Source: Rhodocollybia butyracea (Eukaryota; Basidiomycota; Agaricomycetes; Agaricales; Omphalotaceae). Taken from it: 64,000 nucleotides of DNA. Position 1 is the first letter of the stretch, and each line of letters starts with the position of its first letter. The position numbers and the translations under genes were made by a program. This document shows, in pieces, positions 13,094 to 24,237 of this stretch. Where the stretch lies: assembly GCA_015501585.1 (NCBI GenBank), contig JADNRY010000007.1, positions 682,001 to 746,000 on the forward strand, given 5' to 3'. The notes under the pieces were generated by a model that saw nothing but the letters and a program-made list of their open reading frames with translations, did no database searches and was not told where the DNA came from.

Positions 13094-16000
13094 TTAGGAA
13101 CTGATGGTACCTTCACTATGAATAGGACTGGCGTCACCAATGACAACCGTTGCAGTGGAGAATCGATCCTGCAGCTGGCGAGGCTTTAAAGAGGACTGCG
13201 CCGGATGTTCGCCAAACTCGTCAGGAAGGTTTGCAATCGTGAAATTGTCGTCGTCGCTCACCGAAGGTTGACCATAACCGTGGTAGCTTTCTCTGGGACT
13301 GACCGAGTAAGCGCTTTGAAATTCTGTGTCGGACTCATCCGTACCATGAAGGCCGGGCGAGAGTGCTGGGGTACTGGGAGTAACCTGACTGGGAGATATA
13401 GGGCGAGTGGCACTGAGGGAAGCACCAGAAGCGATCTTCCGGACAGATCGCTCCAACCCGGGTGCAAGCGACATTTCTGTTTTAACCAGCAAGGGTCTAC
13501 GGTTCGCTGAGGTAGGGGTAATGTCCTCCGTGCTTCGGGTACTATGAGACGTTTGAGTAGAGGAGGTAGTGTTACTTCTCTTCCTGTTCTTCTTGTCGCC
13601 TGACTTGGTTCTTCGATGGGTCCTAGGAGGGCGGGGCGGGACATCAACATCCTCCAGATCAGCGTCACTTTCCTGAGCGGAAGCCTCTCTCCATTTTGCA
13701 GTTCGACGGTCAGTGGCGAGAGCGCTTTCCAGCTACCGTCATGATGGTTCAGTCACAAAAATGCAGATACCGATTATGGGAACTCACCTTGGTCTGTATT
13801 TCCAAAACTTTCTGCGCAATCTTGTCACTTTTTTCCGTGATTCCCTGATCTACAGCTCCCATACCGTCCTGAGGAGCATCCAGCTCCGAAGCAGAGAACC
13901 GTTTCTTTTTTGTGAGCTCGACAGCGTCAGCATTGGCATCTTCCTCCTCCTCTCTGTCCTCTTGAATAGTACCATTGGCGCGCTCGGTGGGAGCTAAGAA
14001 AGGGCGGGGGAGCTCACCGTCCCCATACGACTCGGCAAGGGTAGATTCAGTGGCAAAAGAGCGCAGATGTTTTGATTTACCAGCGTCACTGGGCCTGCGT
14101 GAGCGAGAAGTGGTGCCCGAAACATTCGATAAACGGCTGCTTGGACGAGAATAGTCCGAATCGTCCTCGCCGACCGCCATTGAAGCCAATGCACGTTCAA
14201 TCTGAGCTTCAACTTCAGCAATCATATCCGCACGTTCTAGCTCCATTGTTTCCATCGCCTCTCTCATCTTGGACAGTTCATCAAGAGCTTCTTTGTGCGC
14301 TGATTCCGTGTCTTTGAGTTCTGGAAATCACGGGAGAATTAGATAGCAGGTGTGGGCTGCAAAGATAATCGACTTACGATTCTGAAGCTTGGACTTTTCC
14401 ACTGTAGTCAGCGTAATCAATCCAGAAAGCCTCTTCGTTTCTCTCTGCTCTTTGTTGATCTTGGCACGAAGCTGATTCGCCTCAGCACTGAGCTTCTCTG
14501 CGTACTGTTCGAATGTGACGAACTTATCTCTCCACAGATCAGACTCGGTCATTAAGAAGTTCAATCGGCGAGACAGTCGTCCGATCTTCGTCTCGAGATC
14601 GTCGCGGGCGTCGACAAAAGCGGTGGCTCGCTTGCGGATAGAAAGCTGTATCATTTGCTCTTGAGCGGTGAGTTGCGGGGGTCGTTTGACGGAGCCGAAC
14701 ATGCCGATTCGTTTGAGCAGAGAGGGCTTCTTGTACTAGAAACGTGATACTATGAGTAGGGGACATTGTGCTACACGATTATAGTACTGACCTTCTCTTG
14801 CAAAACAGAATCGAAAGCCTGAATGATTTTCGTCGAATTCCACCAGTCGGGAGGCTTGATCTGGTCCGCGACAGCAGCAGCAGATGCTCCCCGTTTGGCT
14901 TGAATCTTGCAAACTGGCCGGAAACGTCCGGCAGGAAAAGCTTCCTTAAATTCACTGGAGTGAAGTCAATCTCCCTTCTACGAGCGAAGATAGTAGATGC
15001 TTACACAGGTATCGAATGATCTGGGTGGTAGTTCTGTTCGAACGCAGCTTGCAATCTTTGCCTGTATTTCTCTCTCTGTTGCTTGCTAGACACGCATCCT
15101 GGAGGAGGCGACATGCAGTTCCTGAAGATCATGTAAAAATCATGTGATCGATCCATAGTTTAAAGTACTCACACAGAATTGATATCCCTTGTTTACAAAG
15201 GTCAGTTTCATTTCGACTGAATAAATGGGAAAGCGTACAGGTCGCAGACGCAGACTTCAGGAGAAGGCCGAACACTATATCGCGCCTCGGTAGCCAGGCC
15301 AATGATCCATGGACCTGGGTCGTCGATGTAGATTTTGGCATCACGGGAATGAACTGCAGGGAGAGCAACACCATTCCATCCACGAAGTTCAACCAGGTAC
15401 TTGATTGTCATTACTGCAATCTGTGATTGGAGAATTGGTAACAATTTTTGAGATAAAATTATCTGTACTTACCCCAAGCATAGCTGGGTGCCTTGAGAAG
15501 AATAGAATCCTGCCTGTGGGCGCAAGGGAAATCTTTGAAGAACCAAAACTGTGAGCATAATGAGGTAAAACTGTAATCGCCACTTACCTCACAAATAGTA
15601 AGAATATTCTCGATATTCAAACACTTGAACAATGGCCACATTGTGAAGTTGATGTCAACCAAGCCACGACCGAAATCCAATCCCCCAGGAAAACGCGCGA
15701 TGACTTCGAGGGAATTGTCACCACCGTCACTCCTAGGACTGGCGTCGAGTTTGACGAGTTCCCCGGCGCGCGGAGCAGGGTGAGCGAGAATTTTGGAAAT
15801 TTGCAGCGTGTGAGACTGTACGTCTTTAGAGAAACGAGCCCATGAAAGGGTTAGATAGTCACGCATAATATCGTATACGGGATGACGGGAAATGAGAGCT
15901 GCTCAGTACCGATCAGCAAACAGTAGAATATAAAGATTATAGAACGTACTGAGAGCATAGGGTAGCCAAAAGACGGTATCACCAGGAAGGAAGAGAGTAC

Positions 16001-17295
16001 TTTCTCCTGGTCCATGGCCTCCGATAGTGCTGGCAACTTCATATTCGCTTTCGCTGATACCTTCGGCTTCGGTTTCTGCATCAGTATCCGCGTCAGCCCA
16101 AGGACCACGAGCACTCTTCCTAGTACTCTTGCGAGCCTGGGAGGTAGGGTCAGAAGGGTCAAGGGTGTCAGCACGAAGGTTTTTGATTCGTGAGGCAACC
16201 AGGGACTGGTTAGACTCTTTTCGAAGCCTACTGGCTTCGAGAGTGCGACGGATCGCTCCACTACGTTCGGCATCTGCATGAGACCACACAGTAAGGCAGA
16301 CGCCATGATAAGTGACAGTTCCACCTGTGGATATATCACCAGTTTCTGCGGAAGCCGCAGAGCGAGAGCCATGGCCGAGAGCACTGGCAGGCCCAAGGTA
16401 TGTCGAAGATGGCCTTGCAAAGTGATCGCCATGATAAGGGTATGCGAAAGACGGAGCAACAGAAGACCTGTTGTCAGATGATAACACGGAAGTTCGAAAA
16501 AGGTCGCCAGAAGGAGTTGGAGCTAAAGGAGTGTTTGGTGCAGGGAGCGTAAAAGTAAAAGTATGGACTGTAGACGCTGGTTGAAGCGTTGACGCAATAA
16601 TTTCGACCTCACGAGTGAACGAGAGCTACAATACAATATTTAATTGTAGTTGACATTTCCTGTCAATTGATCGTACACACCTTCAAGGCTTTTGACAGCA
16701 TTTTTCCAACTTCGCTCTTCCCCAAAGCGCCAGCGCCTCTTGTTTCTTCTAGTTTTCCTCGTCTCTTCTTTTTTCCACCGCCTGCGCCGGGACTGACGGT
16801 ACTGCCGAGAACTTCTGGACGCCACCAGCGACTGACAGCGCCATCAGAATGGTGAAGTCCAAGCACGGCATCAGGGTCTGCCAGGGTCCAAGTATGAGGA
16901 GATTTCGGCAAGCCAGAAACAACGTAGAGCGAAGTTAAAGGAAGTGAAGGGGCCAGAGAAACAGAAGGCAGAATTTCGCGGGCAGAACGAGTTGAAACGA
17001 TGGAATTTCTACCAGAAGCTGGTATAGGTGCCATTGAAGGAGTGTGAGCAACTCCCAAGACGCGAGAACTGCCAAATTTTGTCAGTAGATGGCGGTCCAG
17101 AGAGAAATCGCGCGCTTACGCTTTGTCCGAGCCGCGCTGTGTGATTGATGAGGGAGAGTCTGCGGAAAGTAAGTTGACAAAACCATCGTCTTCGAGTTCT
17201 TCAAGGATTATATTCGGTTCCTTTTCTGTGGACTCTGTCAGTGTCGGCTCAGAGAACCGAGATCTGAGAATGTTCTCTCCAATGCGTCGATTCAT
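13094..17295 (-). CDS. DENN domain protein (putative Rab GEF) with C-terminal coiled coil
   Basis: DENN proteins usually act as guanine-nucleotide exchange factors for Rab GTPases on endomembranes. The ATG at 17295 opens a Ser/Glu-rich leader (MNRRIGENILRSRFSEPT), followed by an intron ending near 17060. The uDENN-like part includes HGVCLTVWSHADAER (about 16260-16310) and LPGDTVFWLPYAL (about 15960). The cDENN core includes FPGGLDFGRGLVDINFTMWP, FKCLNIENILTICE (about 15600), PTGRILFFSRHPAMLGV (about 15490) and DDPGPWIIGLATEARY (about 15300). These are hallmark DENN segments. After about 14700 comes a long coiled coil (TAQEQMIQLSIRKRATAF onward, to about 14230), then a Ser/Asp-rich disordered tail ending SEGTISS. 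About ten introns are inferred; internal boundaries are approximate. The Rab target cannot be told from the sequence. Confidence 0.9.
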
Positions 17296-18541
17296 GTTTT
17301 CTTCAAGATCAGTTTAACGAATGTGGGACGCTGGAGAGCCCAGGGGAAACCAGCACGTCGGTTGGCTGGGGAAAGTACAAGAGAGCAAAAGAGACCGAAA
17401 GGCACCACAGGGACCACTCGGTACTTTTGTCATTTCGTGAACATCTCCTAGCCTGAACCTATTCATTCGACCCTCCCGCTCCTTCGCTTAAAGTATTAAA
17501 CATCACTCTTCTTTATGGTAAGTGCTCACGTAGAAGGCTTCATCTAGAGCTGGATATCTCGTTACTTTATGCTCTCTATTTCCACTGCTTTTTAAATTCA
17601 TTTAAAGCTTTCAAGCTTCAGAAGACCAGAAAAATTTGGCAGCGAGCGCGTCGCGGCGTCGCGGTGTAACGTCGGTGATGATTTGATACACGATCACGTG
17701 TATTTATTTATGTACCTTTCATCACCGTTACCCCGGTTACCCGCCTCCCGGGATGCTTCAGGATACTTCATTCGACAAGTCCGGACTATATACTGAATAT
17801 TACAGCGTATTCGGAAAACCTTGTCTAAAACGAAAAATTTGATGTGAAGGTTTTCCAAAACCTCTGCAAAACCTCAACCATCCGCGACCCCCACAGTACT
17901 CTATCTCGCCCAGTTAGATTCGACAATCCTCACGTTCGAGTTTGAACTTGTTAGACCATGTGGATGGAAAAATCAGCTCCAAGCCGGCCTACTGACCCCG
18001 GAATCATTGTCATTAATAAGTACGTACACCAATACGGCTAGTCCCTCAAACTTCACCAGACTCGAGCAACTATGAAAGTTCAGCAGAATTCTGGAATAAG
18101 AGAACATGTGCTTGTTGCAGAATAAGAGTCTTTTTGAACCTTCTATCGCACTGCAACTTCAGCCAGCTATTGATATGCCGTACGTATGGATCATATCCGC
18201 CCTATTCACATCGCCTGAGCCAAATGAAGCCATGGAGGATAATGACAGAATCCCAGTCGAGTAACGTGAACGGTTCAGCATAGTCACGGAATAAGTATCG
18301 TACGCTCTTCCGGCACCATTGAACACTTGGGGATACACTTGCAACAATCTATAGCAACGGCGTTGAGGAATGAAAACTGGCCAGGTGGTACCCACTAAGT
18401 ACTTACTTACACGCATGGTCCATGGACACTGCTAATCGGAAGCCGTTCTGAACAGAGTTTCGCTACCCCACGAACGGAACGTAGATTAGCTAAGATTTCC
18501 GGGCCTGGAGTCTGCCTGGAGAGGTTGTACAGGGTTGTACA

Positions 18542-18601
18542 GGTACGGAGATGGTTGGTACGGAGATGGCTTGTACGGAGATGGCTGGTACGGAGATGGC
18601 T
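18542..18601. repeat. 15-bp tandem repeat, four copies
   Basis: Four adjacent near-identical units (ggtacggagatggct and variants) lie at 18542-18556, 18557-18571, 18572-18586 and 18587-18601. They differ by only one or two bases. A second small duplication (ggttgtaca twice) lies just upstream at 18523-18542. One frame reads as repeated YGDGW, but that frame soon ends and lies in a gene-poor region, so this is most simply replication-slippage DNA. Confidence 0.85.
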
Positions 18602-20388
18602 GTGTGAATTGGGCTGTTGCTTACAATACTTACTGCCAATCAGTACGACCAGGTCTCTGCGGGAAATGTAGGACTTGCGAGGGCTTGCGGGGGCGGAAAA
18701 GTGCGCATATATCGTCAGACTTGCAAAGGTGGTAAAATCAAAGGAATCACTGTGCGCACAGGGCCAGCTTCAGCATACATCAAAGATCTCTCAAAGACAA
18801 ATAGTCTCAGGTGGCCCTTCGAGGTGCCTTTCAATAACATACATCATTCAGATTCTTTCCCGGTGGCAATGTGCGTGTGAGCTAATCGACCGTCCTAACC
18901 CTCCTAAAACCAAAACATTAAGCCCAGTGACTTGAAAACCGTAAAAGTCACTTGTCAGACCGTGTAGTCCAATAAGATTAAATTACCACGGAAAGGCAAA
19001 CTGCGAAGTATTATCTTCTTCTTCTTTCTATTCTTTCTAAATACAGGACCTTACTGTTAGATTCGCACTAACGTCACGCTCTAGGTCTTGGCCATGGAGG
19101 GGGTCAGTTTCGAAAACGCATTTCACCCACATAGTTTTATTGTAAGTACTCGCTGTAAAATTTTGTTTGCTTCCTCCGTCCTCACTTCCACTAGCCGGTT
19201 CCAGCAAAGATCTTGAGGGGTGAGGGAAGCGTGGGGCTCTTTGAAGGCCTATCATTGTTGAACACTGTGCTTCGATATAGGATAAAGGAAAAGTTACCAA
19301 GTAGCTGGTTCGGGTTCATCGAAGTATCTGTCCGAGTCTGTCGGTGCATATAAGCTAGTTTCTGGTCTAACAATGAGCATACCTGCGTTGAATACACAAT
19401 AATGCAAGGTGCAACTTCAACGACTGGGATAATAATAAAAATAATGTCAGTGATCAACCTTGAAGCTAGTCTGAGACGCACGAGGGGGTTTGAGTGAAGG
19501 ATTTCTCTTTGCTCTCGTGAATTCTGGCTTGCGGGGCTGCCTTGAAGCGAGCTCTCGAGATAGTGCCACCCCCAGCATAGTGTCCTTCGATTGTGTTAGA
19601 TTTTTCACTTGGCAGGGGGAAGGGAGGGAGGCGGCAGCTGGCGAAATTGCCTCTCCGACCTAGATCAGGCGAGAAAGGCAAACCCGGCTTCGATCAAGTG
19701 GGTGGGAGGTGGTTGAGCTCTGTGCACACTCTGGGGACTCTTTCAAATCGAAAGGCAGGCTCTCATTGAATGATTGAAGAATGGCGGAAGCCTTATAGGC
19801 TGCAGAAAGGTGTAGACTCTCCTGAAGGTTGCCTGGAGGTTGCCTGAAGGTGACTTTGTCATGAACCAACCTTCCGTGCTCGGGAGTAATTGTGTCTTGG
19901 CGTGGACTTGGCGTGGACTGAGTTTTACGGTTTGGTTCTGGACTTCGAGAAAGAAACAGTTGTTAAATCTAAATTTTACCATTATGGGTTTGTTATGAGG
20001 CACCAACAACGTATACTCCCACTCATTCTATTTTTAGTTCTTTACTCAAATTCGAAATTAAATCCACAAACTCTACCAAAACACAAGGCAAGCAATGATT
20101 TTTGCTAGTTCTCGAATCCTTTATTTCGAGTACTGTCAATGCTAATTTCCACCGCTACTACACTAGCAAATATAGATGAATAACGGGTAGAGTTACTGAA
20201 CATATCAAGCATACTGGTGCCACTGTGTTCAACTAATGTAAATGTCTAGAGCAAACTTACTTTCCATGTGAAGATTCTCTCAAGTACAGTTCGCTTGGCA
20301 GATAGAGCTGCTTGGCAGACCGAAGGAGCTCAGAAATGAGCCATTTTGGTTCCAACTGAAGCACTAAGCCCTCACACCTGAGACCTCG

Positions 20389-20394
20389 TATAAA
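20389..20394 (+). promoter_or_regulatory. TATA box of the laccase gene
   Basis: A TATAAA lies about 150 bp upstream of the laccase ATG at 20543, in a sensible position for a core promoter with a short 5' UTR. No other candidate TATA box is closer. No metal- or xenobiotic-response element was assigned with confidence. Confidence 0.5.
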
Positions 20395-20542
20395 ACTCGT
20401 AGATCTCCATTGGATACCTTCGAGGGAACCGTCTCTGAGTTATGCGCTGTGGCTTTAGATCTAAGCGCGTTTGCGGGAGGTATTTAAGCTGTCTCGTTTC
20501 TCGAAGGGCTGTAGCCAACCTCGTCTTGGTCGGTTTCCTACA

Positions 20543-23454
20543 ATGATTGGTTCTGCTATTCTGTTTGCGCTCTTCGGAGGGGCATTAGCTCAAACTCCCC
20601 CCGTCTTCCCCGCTGTTACAGACTTGCGCATCAAAAATGCATTTCTCCAGCCCGACGGTTTTAATCGTTCTTTCGTCACTGCAGAAGGTATAATCCCTGG
20701 CCCTACCATCTCGGGCTTCAAGGTAAGTTTAGGACTATAGTCCGTCAGGCGATAACGCTTACCATAAACCGGCAGGGCGACACCTTCAAGATCAACTTAA
20801 TCAATGAGCTCACCAATGGTACTATGATCTTGAGTACTTCTATTGTGGGTATACGCACTGTACTCGGGTCTACCGTATCTTAACTTGTTATACGTACAGC
20901 ATTGGCATGGAATCTTCCAAGAGCACACCAACTGGGCCGACGGGTATGTGAATTTGAATGCGATGTTTCCAGTTTCTTACTCATGGATTTTCGTAGACCG
21001 TATGTAGCGATTCAAAAACATTATTTCCTCTTACTTACTTGAGACCCAAAGTCCATTCGTGAACCAATGCCCAATCGCTGCCAACAATTCATTCCTCTAC
21101 CAATTCTCTGTTCCCGATCAAGCTGGTACTTTCTGGGTATGTCTGTTCAACATCCGCTCTAGCCGTCAGACTGACCTTTGGCGTATTTAGTACCATTCAC
21201 ATTTGGGTAAAGTTATCTCTGTGTTTTCGAGCATGTACTTGAATGAACCTCCGTTATAGCTACTCAGTATTGTGACCAGTTGAGAGGGGGTCTTGTCGTC
21301 TATGACCGGGATGATATTCTGGGTGATCTCTGGGACGTCGATGACGGTTAGCTCTACTGTTTCCATTTACTGAATAGAAGTTCACAATTTTTTCTTCGTC
21401 TCCTTCAGGTGGCACTATTCTCCACGTCGGACCATTGTAAGTTTGTTCTTGTCTGTGTTTGTGACATATCATAATCTTTCCCAGGTATCGTAAGGATTAG
21501 ATTTTATTATCGCTCAGTGCTATCTTACAATATGGGTATGTAGACGTTCCCGCACCCATGATACCCGTCGGTTCTTCGTAAGTGGTCAATCAAGCTCATA
21601 TTCGGGCGACTTCGTTAAATGCTTGTCTAGGGTCGTGGAAGCAGGAATGATCAACAGCTTCGGTAAATTTTATTCTCCGTGTCAATATAACAAGGGACTG
21701 AACCCTTCTACTATCTAGGACGAAACTATTTCAACACGCAAAATACTCCCTTAACTGTGATCAATGTTATACATGGATTACGGTCTGCTCCAGCCAATCT
21801 CACGGATTACTTGAATACTCAAGACCTTTGGTTTTTAGTTATCGTTTCCGTTTGATTCACAGCGGTTGTGACCAACCTTTCAATGTTTCGATTGATTTCC
21901 ATAACTTGCTCGTAAGTAATATTGTACCTGTGGTGGTTCAAAGATATTAACGAGTTTAATCCAAGGTCATTGAGTCCGATGGAATTGAGCATCATCCTGT
22001 AGTAGCTGATTCTGTTGAAATCTTCGTTGCCCAACGATTCTCCTTTGTTGTGAGTCTCGCATTGCTCTGAACAAAGTAAAGACACTTTTCGACGCACTTC
22101 TCCTAGGTCGCTGCCAACCAGTCTGTCGATAACTACTGTGCGTATAGCCTCGGTGTATTTGGGCTACCAAAGCTTACCGCTCATTACAACAGGGCTCAAA
22201 TCTAACAACGCTGGTGCTTCTGGAACACACGGTTTTGCTGGCGGAATCAATAGTGCTATCCTCCGCTACCTTGGTGCCCCTGATGAAGAGCCCAAGAGGA
22301 ACCAGACAATCCTTTACCAGAATATGCTGAATGAATTCGACATGCATGTAAGAGATTTATCTTGTTCCTCCTTGATTGTGACTGACATTACTTGTAGCCT
22401 ATACTCAACCCCAGAGCAGTAAGTCTCGTTGAAATTAGTGCCGTATTACCCTCTGTGACCAACGCCCCCTTTAGCCTGGTGAACCGACGATAGATGGCGC
22501 AGATGTCATTATGAACTTGCAGTTGTTCTGGGTAGGTGAATTTGAATACATCCGACGCTTTGACTTACCTTTTTTGTAGACTATCGGAGGAAACGGAGCT
22601 ATCGGAACCACAGAGCCTGGAAACTTCTTCTTCATCAACGGTGTCCGATTCTTCCCACCCACCGTGCCAGTGTTGCTCCAAATTATTAGTGGCGCCCGAA
22701 CAGCTCGTAAGGGCCTGCATCGCTTAAACCTTTAACGCTCCTGATATATCAACCCTGCAGAGGAACTTCTCCCTACTGGATCGGTCTACGCGTTGCCTTT
22801 GAACTCGACCATTCAAATCAGTTTCAACACCAGTGAAGTTTTCCAGCATGGAGGACCGGTTAGTGAAATTTGAAACCCTCACACGAGCCCTTACTGACGG
22901 AAATCTTAGCATCCATTCCATCTTCACGGAGTACGTTTCACGAATCCAACATATCCGTTCTCTCGCTCACAACTTTGTAGCACGCATTTTCCGCAATTCG
23001 GGTCTCTGGAAGTCACGTATTGAACTTTGAGAACCCCATACAAAGAGATGTTATCAGTACTGGTCTGCCAACAGACAACGTCACGATTCGGTTCTTTACC
23101 GATAACGCTGGTCCTTGTGAGTCTGAACTATACCTTTCGCACTCCAAATCTTTGCTAACCGCCTCCTCAAAGGGTTCTTGCATTGGTAAGAAATTCCCTG
23201 ATTGCGATTCGGAGGCTATACTAACCTTGCACTCAAGCCACATCGACTGGCATTTGGAAGGGTGAGTCTGACAACGTCTTATCTTGAGCTGCTGCTAACA
23301 TTGGTTGTATAGTGGTTTCGCCATCGTGCTCGCCGAAGGGCCTGCAGAGACTCCCGCTCGTAACCCGACTCCAGAGGATTGGGACCAGCTTTGCCCCACC
23401 TACGATGCGCTGACTCCACTCCAGCTTGGTGGTGACGGAGGCCCTCTTACTTAA
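20543..23454 (+). CDS. Secreted laccase (multicopper oxidase)
   Basis: Laccases oxidise phenols and reduce O2 to water using one type-1 copper and a trinuclear copper cluster. The ATG at 20543 gives a hydrophobic leader ending ALA-QTPP, a signal peptide of about 16 residues. All four copper-ligand signatures are intact after splicing: [18 protein letters not shown] (L1, from 20900), GTFWYHSHLATQYCD (L2), HPFHLHGHAF (L3, 22910 onward) and [17 protein letters not shown] (L4). The residue ten positions after the L4 cysteine is Phe, the axial pattern associated with high-redox-potential laccases. The protein ends [16 protein letters not shown] at 23454. About 24 introns divide roughly 530 codons, and some exons are only 3-21 nt, so automated gene models may be wrong here. 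One oddity: where laccases usually read DWYH, this one reads PLYH across the 5-nt exon. It is convergent with a copper-fist regulator gene. Confidence 0.95.
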
Positions 23455-24237
23455 GAGAAGGTAAAAACTGAGATAGCCAGACGAATTCTTTTCGTATCAC
23501 ATGCGGACGTGTTCTGAGGCTTCTACGTACCCTTCACCTTCCTTCAATCCTTACTTCGGCTCGATTGTTAACTATGTACATTGTAAAGAATATCAAGAGA
23601 TTTATCTTTTCAACTGCTATAAGCGAAGTTAGCGGTGCATATAAACCAGTAAGACCTCTGCCGCCAGTGCCCGCCACTCAAGTATTCATTTCTAACGCCA
23701 CGTCTCCGAGTCCCTTTCCTGGCGTATCATCATATGCGTCGAGCGATACTTGCATCTGTTCACTGGTCGTTTCTCAAACGTTCATTTTTCAAACGTTCAC
23801 TGGTCGTTTCGAACGTTCAAAGTTACCAACACCACCAGTCAACTTGGTTTTGTATAGAATATGAAGAATAATCAATACCACTTGTTGATGTTTTGACCAG
23901 CTGAGCATCATGAGATCTTCACCAGATCTTCACCAAAGAGAAGCCTTCAACTACGTTGATCTTGACGTTACACGAGATGAAATTGGTCTTCGTATGTACA
24001 GTAAAATCAAAAGCCGTGTCTGGCACTAGCTACACAAAAAGCAAGGCCGACACATGAAGGCGGGAAACATGTAAAGGCATCGAAAGCCAACACATCGAAA
24101 GAGAACCTCAACTCCGGCGGTGGAAGCGAACAAGAAGAAAATGCATTTGAAAAGTACACGCAGAAGATATGTCAAAGAAAAGGAGGGACCATGGGTCAAA
24201 CTTGAGACCTTGGGATTGCAGAGTCAGAAAATGGAAT
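23455..24237. other. Convergent spacer between laccase and copper-fist gene
   Basis: This spacer of about 780 bp holds two 3' UTRs. No gene was found. It contains the short direct repeats listed separately near 23758-23822. The plus-strand open frame at 23565-23864 lacks any recognisable feature. Confidence 0.5.
23758..23822. repeat. Short direct repeat around gttcactggtcgtttc
   Basis: The 16-mer gttcactggtcgtttc occurs twice, about 36 bp apart. Each copy is followed by an aacgttca element, and a third aacgttca lies between them. Because aacgttca is itself nearly palindromic (aacgtt), the block can also fold. It lies in the 3' spacer of laccase. No function can be assigned. Confidence 0.7.

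Larger units (their letters stand above)
17296..20542. other. 3.2-kb gene-poor spacer
   Basis: This is a divergent spacer between the DENN gene and laccase. Open frames here are short, mutually overlapping and without domains. It contains the 15-bp tandem repeat at 18542-18601 and several short local duplications, such as cttggcgtgga repeated near 19898-19919. A start codon immediately followed by a perfect splice donor occurs near 17514, but no matching downstream coding exon was found. The last 200 bp is taken as the laccase promoter. Confidence 0.5.

Noticed and set aside
17500..17700. ATG followed by a perfect gtaagt donor near 17514, as if a gene's start exon.
   Set aside because: No downstream coding exon with conserved sequence could be found before the laccase gene; it may be a chance match or a lost gene's relic.
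18535..18735. Open frame with repeated YGDGW residues.
   Set aside because: It is a direct product of the 15-bp tandem repeat, short and without other coding signs.
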